Shown here: positions 26,851 to 33,581 of the stretch, piece after piece
How the letters are laid out: the number at the start of each line of letters is the position of its first letter
Numbering within the stretch: the stretch's first letter is position 1
Source of the DNA: Ruminococcus sp.
GTDB taxonomy: Bacteria > Bacillota > Clostridia > Oscillospirales > Acutalibacteraceae
Length of the DNA: 46,574 nt
Direction: 5' to 3'
NCBI GenBank assembly: GCA_017405065.1
Contig: JAFRBD010000045.1
Coordinates: 1-46,574, forward strand
Notes under the pieces: generated by a model
Databases searched by the model: none
Told to the model about the DNA's origin: nothing
What the model saw: only the letters and a program-made list of their open reading frames with translations
Translations under genes and position numbers: made by a program

Positions 26851-26916
26851 TAGTTATCGCATTGCCGATCCGGTGATGGCAGCCGGATAACAGCGCGTGC
26901 CTATCGCCGCGAAGTT

Positions 26917-28365
26917 TTAATTGTTCAGCGTCATCACGATCGCGTGACGGGATTCAAACGGCCAATAGGAATAGCGCGTAAAGCTGTATTTTGAATGATC
27001 CGAAACATACTGGAGATAGCGGTTCATATAATTGTCGTTCCCGTTATCGAACAGAAGCATTTTCGCTTCGCTGAAATCGATCGAATCCGGATCCAGATAC
27101 AGGGTGATCAAATCGCTGCCGGCTTCCAGCGACGTTACCATCGCTTTGCCGATCTGGTCGTCCTCAATACTGCTTATCTTGATACTGTCTTTGTCATGCA
27201 CATAATAGTTGTAGGTCAGATCGGTGCATGCAGGGAGGAACACATTTCCGTGGCTGCTCTCTTCCGAATCGTTCTCTTCTTTCATCGTATACGGCATATG
27301 ATCGTTGGATATCTGACTGTCTGTGACATTGAGATAGTTGTATCGGCAGGCGGGTTCTTCCGTGTCGTCCCAGGTGACGTCGACGACATACCAGTCGCCC
27401 GACAGCAGCGCCGCGTTCCATGCGTGTGCCGAATTATCGGTCCAGTCGCCCGCGTTGCTGTTTGAATCGCCGGCGATATATACGCTGTCGATCCCGACGC
27501 ATTTGCACAGCAGCTGAAAAGCCTGAGCATAGCCGTTGCAGATCGCGTCGCCTTGATGAAGGGTCCCGTAGATCGTACTGACCTCGGGATGATCTTTCTT
27601 GTATTTGTCCGCCGCGTCTTTGGATTCAGCCGCTTTGACGGTCTCGTTGTATTGACAATTGTCCACGAGATAATCATGGACGTATTTTTCGAGATAGTAT
27701 TCGTCCGTATCTGACGGGATGGTCGAGTAAAAATGACCGATATCGGAGTTTATTTCATCTTTCATGCGTTCGGCGACGCTCGGCGAATAGCTTGATAAAA
27801 TGCAAAGCGTGTAGTTCGTCGCTCCGGCGTCTCTGTGGGTCAGGTAGCCGTTGAGCCAGAAAGCCTGCGGATAGTCGGCGTAGAACGCGTCGTACGCGAC
27901 GCTCAGGTCATAGTCGCACGACGGATCCGAATCGGAGTAAACGCTTTCGCTGAGCTCCAGGGCTTTTGTTTTGTAGCTGTCTTCAAATTTGTCGTCTGAG
28001 ATATGATCGTAGGAGGCTTCAAATATCTCATACATGCTGCGCTGTCTGCTGTTTGTCAGCGCGTCGTAAGAGTGCTTGGCGGTGTTTTTGGTAAAGCGCT
28101 TGTCGCCGAGGACCCAGTCGTCGGACGACGGGGGAGTCTCTTGCGCGGCGGTGGCGGTATCGGATGAGGTCGGTTCCGCAGAAGCTTTTTCCGCGGACGG
28201 CTCTGACGCCGGATGGGATGAGGATGAATGGGGCAGGGTCGGCTTGGGAGTCCCGGAGGTGCAGGATTGTGTGTCTGAGGAAATAAAGAAGTATATGACA
28301 AGAAAGATAGCGGCAAGAAGCAGGATGGTACCCAGACAGCCGGAACCCTTTTTTTCGTTTTTCAC
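26917..28365 (-). CDS. Membrane-anchored transglutaminase-like domain protein
   Basis: A 482-residue protein with one N-terminal membrane segment (about 11-28, LGTILLLAAIFLVIYFFI), a Ser/Thr/Pro-rich linker (about 35-82), and an extracytoplasmic transglutaminase-like domain. The catalytic triad is visible: Cys276 in AICNGYAQAFQLLC, His314 in AHAWNA and Asp329 in VVDVTWDD. Bacterial members are usually cysteine peptidases or cell-wall related enzymes. The start is GTG with AAGGGGGCG upstream; longer in-frame sequence to 28542 lacks a ribosome site and would cover repeat sequence. The C-terminal ~100 residues are of unknown fold. Its 5' side faces the type VII-like locus divergently, but no functional tie is evident. 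Confidence 0.8.
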   Translation of the reverse strand: MKNEKKGSGCLGTILLLAAIFLVIYFFISSDTQSCTSGTPKPTLPHSSSSHPASEPSAEKASAEPTSSDTATAAQETPPSSDDWVLGDKRFTKNTAKHSYDALTNSRQRSMYEIFEASYDHISDDKFEDSYKTKALELSESVYSDSDPSCDYDLSVAYDAFYADYPQAFWLNGYLTHRDAGATNYTLCILSSYSPSVAERMKDEINSDIGHFYSTIPSDTDEYYLEKYVHDYLVDNCQYNETVKAAESKDAADKYKKDHPEVSTIYGTLHQGDAICNGYAQAFQLLCKCVGIDSVYIAGDSNSNAGDWTDNSAHAWNAALLSGDWYVVDVTWDDTEEPACRYNYLNVTDSQISNDHMPYTMKEENDSEESSHGNVFLPACTDLTYNYYVHDKDSIKISSIEDDQIGKAMVTSLEAGSDLITLYLDPDSIDFSEAKMLLFDNGNDNYMNRYLQYVSDHSKYSFTRYSYWPFESRHAIVMTLNN

Positions 28366-28539
28366 TGTGGATCGCCCCCTTTTGGATGAATCATAACATA
28401 AAACGGTAATGGTTTCAATAGGAAATGACAAGAGATCGGCAAAGAACGGAAGGGATGTGACTAATGATTCCGTGACCGGCGGCAAGTGAGCAATGAGCAG
28501 CGGGCGGTGAGCAGTGACAATCCCGCAAAGCTCCGCTGT

Positions 28540-28576
28540 CATTGCGAGGGAGCTATGCGACCGTGGCGATCCCGCA
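28540..28576. repeat. CATTGCGAGG dispersed repeat, second copy
   Basis: CATTGCGAGGGAGCTATGCG followed by a GTGGCGATCCCGCA end. It matches the 1551 and 43732 copies at both ends. Just upstream, GTGACAATCCCGC (about 28514) is an inverted partial copy. The 375-base gap from 28366 to 28742 otherwise holds GTGACCGG-type fragments and no gene. Confidence 0.65.
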
Positions 28577-28742
28577 AAAAGGGACTGTGCCTTTGTTTCA
28601 ACTTTACAGGTATTTCAGCTGATTTTCTCCCAAAAATAAACCGATCTGATCGTAATAATGGCAAACTAGAATAATAAATTTGTCATTATGAACAAATAGT
28701 CCGGTCGATATTTGACGTTTTACATAAATCTTCTCTCAGAAA

Positions 28743-28771
28743 TTGACATAATTAGTTGCTGTTTGTATAAT
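28743..28771 (+). promoter_or_regulatory. Perfect sigma-A promoter of the WXG/E2 operon
   Basis: TTGACA and TATAAT, both exact consensus, are separated by 17 bases. The predicted start near 28778 leaves an unusually long leader of about 180 nt before the first WXG-like gene. The next strong terminator is at 32340-32384, so this promoter covers seven genes ending with the E2-like gene. Confidence 0.85.
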
Positions 28772-28959
28772 TACTTTTGGGTCAACAGAAAGAAAAGATG
28801 TGTCATCTGCTATTTTTCTGATTGAGAATTATAATCGCGAAACAGCTGTTGCCGTACGCCTTTTGTCCCGAGAAGGACGGAGATTGTGTCCCGATGCTTC
28901 GAGATGCTTTCGGCTTTACGGTAAAACAGATACGCGCTGATAAACGAGGCGTTTTTCAT

Positions 28960-29187
28960 ATGAATTCCGCAAAGATAAAAAAAGATTTACAGTTGTTTCA
29001 ATTATCTGTCAAGAAGCTCAGCGACAGCGTAGGACAAGCGTCTTCGCTATGGAAAGATGATAAGTTTTCTCAGTTGAGCTTATCCGTCAGTCAGGTAGCG
29101 AATCAGGCAAAACGGGTGATGGTCACCGGCGAACGCGTATGTACGTCGCTTGACAAATTTGACAGCATCGCTTCCGAAACATATTAA
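28960..29187 (+). CDS. WXG100-like small helical protein 1
   Basis: A 75-residue two-helix protein with the turn SSLWKDDKFSQL (Trp31) between amphipathic helices, matching the WXG100/ESAT-6 plan in which a W-x-G-like turn joins two helices. In this locus the turn is repeatedly W-K-D rather than W-x-G. It is shorter than the usual 90-100 residues. The ATG at 28960 is chosen because GAGG lies upstream at suitable spacing and the upstream in-frame peptide does not look like a WXG protein. It is the first gene of the operon. It is a predicted export substrate or chaperone partner of the FtsK-type ATPase, inferred from family and context. Confidence 0.68.
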   Translation: MNSAKIKKDLQLFQLSVKKLSDSVGQASSLWKDDKFSQLSLSVSQVANQAKRVMVTGERVCTSLDKFDSIASETY

Positions 29188-29198
29188 AAGGGAACATT

Positions 29199-29951
29199 AT
29201 GAAGCAGGTAGACGTAACGGTAGAAGCGCTCAAAAGCGTAAAAGGTGCATTAAGTATTTTTCAGACCGATATCAACGGGATCTCCGGCAGGGTCGAAAAC
29301 AGTTCCTCTGATATCCTGTCATCCTGTAAGGCTTCTGTCAATCAGGCTGAAGCGGACGTCGAGGAGTCGGAAGCGATCATCGAGCAATTATCAAAGGAAA
29401 TAGCGGCAATGGAAGAGATCATAGATAATTGTTCAAAAAAGATCTATATGCTGAATCAAAGGATCCCCGAGTTGGAGAGCAGTATCCGATCAACGGAAAC
29501 GGCGATCTACAACCTCAAATCGGAGATCGGCTCTTTGAGAGGTCAATTGTCAAACTGCGACGACGACAGCATGAGAAGCCAGATACAAGACCAGATCTCA
29601 AGCTGTGAATCGCAATTGAACCGATGCTATTCGCAGAAGAACAATTTGGAAAGCGAGCTTTCCGCTTCGGAGCAGGAGCGCGCGAGAACCTATCAGGAAT
29701 TAGATGCGGCAAAATCACAAAAATCCCAACTGGAGTCCGATCTGTCGAAAGAGAAGAGCCGCTGCGCCAATTTGAAAAACAAGCTCGACAGATTGAAGAT
29801 CGCGTTCGGCAGAGTTGAGAATGATATGAATGATTATGTTGCGGCAACGAAGAAATTTGAAGCCGGATCCGGCGAAACGATGCAAAACAATCTGTCGTCG
29901 GTCGACATATGCATCGCGAGCATAGAAGAATACTTGGCTATAACACTGTAA
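29199..29951 (+). CDS. Long coiled-coil protein of the WXG locus
   Basis: A 250-residue protein that is almost entirely helical. A WXG-like N-terminal part (1-55, VTVEALKSVKGALSIFQTDI) is followed by a long coiled coil (about 55-225) rich in E/Q/S/K with repeated ELE/LES heptads and regularly placed cysteines (for example DNCSKK, LSNCDDD, SSCESQLNRC). No signal peptide or TM is present. The length and coil recall LXG/ESX helper proteins, but I do not recognise a family. The ribosome site AAGGGAAC is moderate. The gap to the next gene is 25 bases, with a strong site there. It may be a structural or secreted rod component, which is inference. Confidence 0.7.
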   Translation: MKQVDVTVEALKSVKGALSIFQTDINGISGRVENSSSDILSSCKASVNQAEADVEESEAIIEQLSKEIAAMEEIIDNCSKKIYMLNQRIPELESSIRSTETAIYNLKSEIGSLRGQLSNCDDDSMRSQIQDQISSCESQLNRCYSQKNNLESELSASEQERARTYQELDAAKSQKSQLESDLSKEKSRCANLKNKLDRLKIAFGRVENDMNDYVAATKKFEAGSGETMQNNLSSVDICIASIEEYLAITL

Positions 29952-29976
29952 AGCTATATTTGACAGGAGGATATCT

Positions 29977-30255
29977 ATGGGTAATGTTTCGGTAGAAAAA
30001 GCCGCGATCCAGGGTGGTATCGGATGTTGCAATACATCGATACGCGAACTGGAATCCGCTTCAAAAAACCTGAAAAGGAGCTATCAGCAGGCGGGTTCGG
30101 GCGGTTGGAAGGATCAGAAATACGCTGCTCTCGGCGGGATCGTCGACGAATGCTGCAGCGCCCTGACAAAGCCGGTCAACGAATTGCAGGAATGTCTGGG
30201 TAAGCTCAACGATCTGCTCAAGGCTGTCGGCGAGTACGAAGACGTCGGTCTCTGA
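29977..30255 (+). CDS. WXG100-like small helical protein 2
   Basis: A 92-residue protein with WXG100 dimensions: helix 1 (IRELESASKNLKRSYQQ), a glycine-rich turn with SGGWKDQKYAAL (Trp44) and helix 2 (IVDECCSALTKPVNELQECL). It ends with the Y-E-D motif GEYEDVGL; a similar KEYEDTDL follows the helical domain of the putative effector at 39412, which suggests a shared recognition tail like the YxxxD/E export signal of ESX substrates. ACAGGAGG precedes the ATG. It is a probable export substrate or effector partner. Confidence 0.78.
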   Translation: MGNVSVEKAAIQGGIGCCNTSIRELESASKNLKRSYQQAGSGGWKDQKYAALGGIVDECCSALTKPVNELQECLGKLNDLLKAVGEYEDVGL

Positions 30256-30271
30256 TGAAGGAGGAATGATC

Positions 30272-30541
30272 ATGGCAGTAAAAGCATCCCCTGAAACGAT
30301 CAGGGAAATGAAAAAGAATATCTCCGGTACGATCCGTGATCTGGAGAGGATCAGCAACGGGATCAAGTCGGGTATGTCCGCAACGTCCAACTGGGATGAC
30401 GCGCAGGCGGCGCAGTTCAATTCGCTGATGCAGCAGATCGCAAGACTGACTGCCGCCCCGATCGATACCCTGAACGCCGCGCTTCCGAAACTGGAAAAGC
30501 TGGCACAGTCTTTGGATAATTATAATAAAGTCAAATTCTGA
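30272..30541 (+). CDS. WXG100-like small helical protein 3
   Basis: An 89-residue protein with the WXG100 layout: helix 1 (PETIREMKKNISGTIRDLE), turn SATSNWDDAQAAQFN (Trp41) and helix 2 (ARLTAAPIDTLNAALPKLEK). W-D-D replaces W-x-G. The ATG at 30272 is chosen over the one at 30266 because AAGGAGG then sits 7 bases upstream. It lies between WXG protein 2 and the zinc-ribbon membrane protein. It could heterodimerise with WXG protein 2, as EsxA/EsxB do; this is inference. Confidence 0.78.
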   Translation: MAVKASPETIREMKKNISGTIRDLERISNGIKSGMSATSNWDDAQAAQFNSLMQQIARLTAAPIDTLNAALPKLEKLAQSLDNYNKVKF

Positions 30542-30571
30542 TAAATTCATTTCACTTGAGGAGGACTAACA

Positions 30572-31570
30572 ATGGCTTTTTGTACAAAATGCGGAAACAG
30601 GCTCGAAGAAGGTGCTGCTTTCTGCACTGCTTGCGGTCAGCCCGCAGGCGCAGCACAGCAGCAGAATAACGCTGCTCCCACATTCGACCCGCCTTCCGCA
30701 AACAAAGGCATACCGACCTTTACTCCGCCCGGCGGCGGCAGCGGTAACGGCGGCATACCGACCTTTACCCCGCCCGCGCAGGCTTTTTCTCCGCCGAGCC
30801 GTTCGGCATACGGACCGACATGCTATTATCATACCGACGATCCGGCTGTCGCTTCCTGTGCGCGCTGCGGAAAATACATGTGTCGGGACTGTTATGATAC
30901 ATACGGCGTTTCAAGCGGTGAATACGAAGGCAACGCATTATGCTATGATTGTACAAGAGAGCTTGTCGCGGAGAATGTACAGATCCTCAAACAGAACAAG
31001 TCGAAGATCATGACGACATTTATCGCGGCGATCATCGGTATGGTCATCGGCGGCATCATCGGCATCATGATAGGCGTATCTTCCAACGGCGGCGCGGGCG
31101 TTACAATCCTGCTGTTCTTCCTGTTCGCCATGATCGGCGGCAGCTTCTGGACGTTTCTTAAGAATTGGATCCTCAGAGCCAGCGGCGCGATCAGCGGCGG
31201 AGGCTGCAATCTGATCAGCCTGATCGTCGGCATCGTTGTCGGCGGCGTGATCGAAGAAGTCCTTTCAGTCTACAGAACCATACGAAAAATCATCGAGTGT
31301 ATCGTTTATCTGAAACGAACATCCGGTTTTATCGAGAGCGACAGCGAAGCCCTGCGTCAAATGGAAGACTACATGGAATATACGCTCGTCCGCAGCCAGA
31401 ACAAGGGCGTCGATATCGAAACTCTCTTGCAGGAGAACAGCCAGCTTGCCAATAACTCTGTCGCTCAGATGGCGAGGACGCAGTCTGATGAACAGATCGA
31501 GGCTAACATGAGAAACGCGGTGGCAACCATCAACGAAAACGGCGAGATCATCAGAGATTTTGCCGCGTAA
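30572..31570 (+). CDS. Zinc-ribbon and B-box-like membrane protein
   Basis: A 332-residue protein with an N-terminal zinc ribbon (Cys4, Cys7, Cys18, Cys21), a linker with two GIPTFTPP repeats (46-53, 61-68), a B-box-like zinc finger (Cys84, His87, Cys96, Cys99, Cys104, Cys107, Cys124, Cys127), then three hydrophobic segments (about 147-169, 176-197, 213-230) and a helical cytoplasmic-like tail. It is the only clear membrane protein of the WXG/ubiquitin-like locus, so it may anchor the otherwise soluble ATPase or form the membrane component. B-box and zinc ribbon modules often mediate protein contacts and, in ubiquitin systems, ligase-like functions. That role is speculative. AGGAGG precedes the ATG. 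Confidence 0.82.
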   Translation: MAFCTKCGNRLEEGAAFCTACGQPAGAAQQQNNAAPTFDPPSANKGIPTFTPPGGGSGNGGIPTFTPPAQAFSPPSRSAYGPTCYYHTDDPAVASCARCGKYMCRDCYDTYGVSSGEYEGNALCYDCTRELVAENVQILKQNKSKIMTTFIAAIIGMVIGGIIGIMIGVSSNGGAGVTILLFFLFAMIGGSFWTFLKNWILRASGAISGGGCNLISLIVGIVVGGVIEEVLSVYRTIRKIIECIVYLKRTSGFIESDSEALRQMEDYMEYTLVRSQNKGVDIETLLQENSQLANNSVAQMARTQSDEQIEANMRNAVATINENGEIIRDFAA

Positions 31571-31600
31571 CATATCTATACCAAATACAGGAGGTCACAA

Positions 31601-31765
31601 ATGGATAACAACGATGCAGTAGCAGAAAGAAGAAGAGCATTAGCTGAAGCGCTCCGTACAGGAGAACCCGTTGTCGTAACCGCCACAGGTGAAGTTGAAA
31701 CAAAAGACGACGCCGACGATCAGGGTATGTCCGGTATCCAGGTTCCCGATGGCAAGTTAGCATAA
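31601..31765 (+). CDS. 54-residue protein preceding the E2-like gene
   Basis: A small gene with a strong CAGGAGGTCACAA ribosome site and tight spacing (30 bases after the zinc-ribbon gene, 12 before the E2-like gene). The product begins MDNNDAVAERRRALAEALRT (a basic amphipathic helix), continues GEPVVVTATGEVETKDD (likely beta hairpin), and ends MSGIQVPDGKLA. It has no TM and no cysteine. I recognise no family. Candidate roles are the modifier or substrate of the adjacent E1/E2 set, a RiPP-like precursor, or a small adaptor. It lacks the C-terminal GG of ubiquitin-like proteins and the GGE/GGQ end of Pup. Expression is well supported by the ribosome site; function is unknown. Confidence 0.72.
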   Translation: MDNNDAVAERRRALAEALRTGEPVVVTATGEVETKDDADDQGMSGIQVPDGKLA

Positions 31766-31777
31766 GGAGGATCATTC

Positions 31778-32326
31778 ATGGCGTATTATTGGTATCAGAG
31801 CGACCCTCAGCTCTACCAGATGGAAGTTGCGGCAATGCAGAAATTCTTTCCGTCTTTTACCATTAACCAGTTACAGGATGGTTCCGGTCGATTATACTGG
31901 CGCGGAAAGGTGCAGCCTACCGGTCCCGGAGGAACCGTATGGGATCTGATGTTGATCTATAAAAACACTCATCCGCACGCGGAAGAAGGCGAGTACGGCG
32001 GCTCCATCCAGATTTTACCCTTAAACCCCAGATTGAAGGACATCGCTCAGAGAACGATGCCTTTGATGGTGCAGGCTTACGGTTCTTATGAGAACGCGGC
32101 AGCGCATGGATTTGGCTTAGGTCTGCCTCATATCTATCGCTGCAATTTCGGCCGTGATGAAGAATACTTTATTTGTACAGCGGATCCGAAGTATTTCAAA
32201 GCAGGACAAAGGAAGTCGACTTCAGCCGCGTCTGCTTTGAGCTGGGCATGCAAATGGATCATTCTTTGCGAGATGTGGTTGAACGGTGAAATCAGCGACG
32301 ACGTCGCTATGGAAGGCAATTATTGA
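31778..32326 (+). CDS. Prokaryotic E2-like (ubiquitin-conjugating fold) protein
   Basis: A 182-residue protein matching bacterial E2-like domains in order: an N-terminal helix (EVAAMQKFFPSF), strands GRLYWRGKVQP and TVWDLMLIYKN, the proline-rich turn ILPLNP, then LPHIYRCNF (His118 and Tyr120 in the HPN-like position), a strand ending YFICTADP with the candidate catalytic Cys133, and the C-terminal helix ALSWACKWIILCEMWLNGE, which resembles the W..WL..YE.WL.TG helix of known bacterial E2 families. With the E1-like and JAMM genes downstream this makes an E1-E2-JAB set. It follows the 54-residue gene by 12 bases (AAGGAGG site). Confidence is based on pattern, not a profile search. Confidence 0.68.
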   Translation: MAYYWYQSDPQLYQMEVAAMQKFFPSFTINQLQDGSGRLYWRGKVQPTGPGGTVWDLMLIYKNTHPHAEEGEYGGSIQILPLNPRLKDIAQRTMPLMVQAYGSYENAAAHGFGLGLPHIYRCNFGRDEEYFICTADPKYFKAGQRKSTSAASALSWACKWIILCEMWLNGEISDDVAMEGNY

Positions 32327-32339
32327 TTCTGTCTGCCTC

Positions 32340-32384
32340 ATCCGGACTCTCTTGCAATCGACAAGAGAGTCCGGATATTTTTTT
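32340..32384 (+). terminator. Strong intrinsic terminator between the E2-like and JAMM genes
   Basis: ATCCGGACTCTCTT and AAGAGAGTCCGGAT form a perfect 14 bp stem with a 9-base loop, followed by ATTTTTTT. It is one of the best terminators in the window and splits the WXG/ubiquitin-like locus into two transcription units unless it is read through. Confidence 0.92.
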
Positions 32385-32398
32385 GAGTGCCCGAAGGC

Positions 32399-32437
32399 AA
32401 ACGACCGGTGGCCGGTTGTGATGGGAAAATACCCTGC
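32399..32437. repeat. GACCGGT repeat, copy 2
   Basis: AAACGACCGGTGGCCGGT, then GATGGGAAAATACCCTGC, parallels the copy at 17481-17520. It is inserted between the terminator and the leader of the JAMM gene. Confidence 0.6.
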
Positions 32438-32453
32438 TGCCTGCACCGGGACA

Positions 32454-32482
32454 ATTCGTTTGACAGGAAACGAAACAATTGA
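32454..32482 (+). promoter_or_regulatory. Inverted repeat with TTGACA in the JAMM gene leader
   Basis: TTCGTTT and AAACGAA are exact complements around GACAGG, and flanking CAATT/AATTG extends the pairing with a bulge. The element contains TTGACA (32460-32465), but no good -10 lies 16-18 bases downstream. It could be an operator or hairpin controlling the second half of the locus; the start of transcription for the JAMM gene is not clear from sequence. Confidence 0.4.
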
Positions 32483-32513
32483 TAACCGGAATATTGATCT
32501 GGAGGATGAAAGA

Positions 32514-33581
32514 ATGAAAGTGTTTTTTTCAGACAGAGCTTTTGCTTCTGTATTAGCTGAAACAACCGAAAAAATAAAAACCGAGACCGGCGGTTTGTTT
32601 CTGGGAAAAGTCGTCGGTGATTCGTGGTACATCGTCGAGGCAATCGATCCCGGTCCCAAGTCGGTATTTGAAGTCGCGTATTTTGAATACGATAAGAATT
32701 ATACACAGCATCTGATCAATAAGATCGCTAATTTGTATCAAGAAAAATTAGAGCTTATCGGCTTATGGCACAGACATCCGGGTTCTTTTGATCATTTTTC
32801 CTCTACCGACGACGGCACAAACGCGAAATACGCTTCGATGCGCAAAGAAGGGGCTATTTCGGGTCTGGTCAATATCGATCCGACTTTTCGCTTTACGATG
32901 TATCATGTCGCACGACCCTGCGCGTACAGAAAAATCGCCTATGAGGTCGGCGACGATCTTATCCCCGACGAACTGCTGAAGTATAAAACGCCCGATCGTT
33001 TTTATGACCTGATGAAAAAACGGCTGTCCGGTTCCTCCCGCAGAAGAAGCGCCGAGCCTGAGTATACCGTTTCCGTGAGTCTGGAATCGTTTATGGAGTT
33101 TATTCTCCCGCAGCTGGGGAATGAATGTGAGGATCCGACGATCGAGAACGATATCTCCGAGGAAGAACTGCAGATGAAACTGACAGAGGGGATCATTGAC
33201 GATCTCACTTTTATGGTCGACACAGTCGGAATCCGGGTCGAAGCCGTGATCAAAGAACAGTTTTTGGTGATCTCACAGGAAACCGTTGATAAAACAACCA
33301 GAATCTATTTTATGTATCAACAGGAGAAGGATCAGATCATCTTTTCGTACGGCGATAAATGCTATCAGTATCACAGCGGTCTGTTTCAGCAGGCAAGCAT
33401 CAAAGCCGCTCAGGAAAAGGCTGAGCAGGCAAACGCCGAGCAGGCGAACGCCGAGCAGGAAAAGGCTGAGCAGGCAAACGCCGAGCAAGCGCAGCCCGAC
33501 AAACCCGATAAAGAGAAAAAACAGAAAGGTCTGTTCGGAACAGTCAAAAAAATAATCCCCTTCAGAAAGGATGAGAAATGA
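32514..33581 (+). CDS. JAB/JAMM metalloprotease (deubiquitinase-like)
   Basis: A 355-residue protein with an N-terminal JAMM domain. The full zinc motif is present: Glu24 in KTETGGLFLG, then His86 and His88 in GLWHRHPGSF, Ser96 and Asp99 in FSSTDD, i.e. HxH-x7-S-x2-D. JAMM proteases remove or mature ubiquitin-like tails, or cut peptides. A middle domain of unknown fold (about 160-290) is followed by a Gln/Glu/Ala pentapeptide repeat tail (300-324) and a basic end (KKQKGLFGTVKKIIPF). GGAGG lies 8 bases before the ATG. Its stop overlaps the E1-like start (ATGA). It is the likely deconjugating or processing enzyme of this locus. Confidence 0.85.
   Translation: MKVFFSDRAFASVLAETTEKIKTETGGLFLGKVVGDSWYIVEAIDPGPKSVFEVAYFEYDKNYTQHLINKIANLYQEKLELIGLWHRHPGSFDHFSSTDDGTNAKYASMRKEGAISGLVNIDPTFRFTMYHVARPCAYRKIAYEVGDDLIPDELLKYKTPDRFYDLMKKRLSGSSRRRSAEPEYTVSVSLESFMEFILPQLGNECEDPTIENDISEEELQMKLTEGIIDDLTFMVDTVGIRVEAVIKEQFLVISQETVDKTTRIYFMYQQEKDQIIFSYGDKCYQYHSGLFQQASIKAAQEKAEQANAEQANAEQEKAEQANAEQAQPDKPDKEKKQKGLFGTVKKIIPFRKDEK
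33411..33485 (+). repeat. 15-bp in-frame tandem repeat in the JAMM protein tail
   Basis: Five units of 15 bases encode QEKAE-QANAE-QANAE-QEKAE-QANAE, followed by a degenerate sixth (QAQPD). The repeat keeps the reading frame, so unit number could vary without breaking the protein. Confidence 0.85.

Noticed and set aside
28300-28365. Lipoprotein signal in the transglutaminase-like protein
   Set aside because: The only cysteine near the hydrophobic segment (DTQSC) lacks the L-x-x-C lipobox, so a simple membrane anchor is more likely.
28822-28959. 46-codon extension of WXG-like protein 1
   Set aside because: No ribosome site, no resemblance to a WXG domain, and GAGG precedes the ATG at 28960.
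31601-31765. 54-residue protein as Pup
   Set aside because: It lacks the GGE/GGQ C-terminus and the PafA/Dop partners of pupylation, and the neighbouring enzymes are E1/E2/JAMM.
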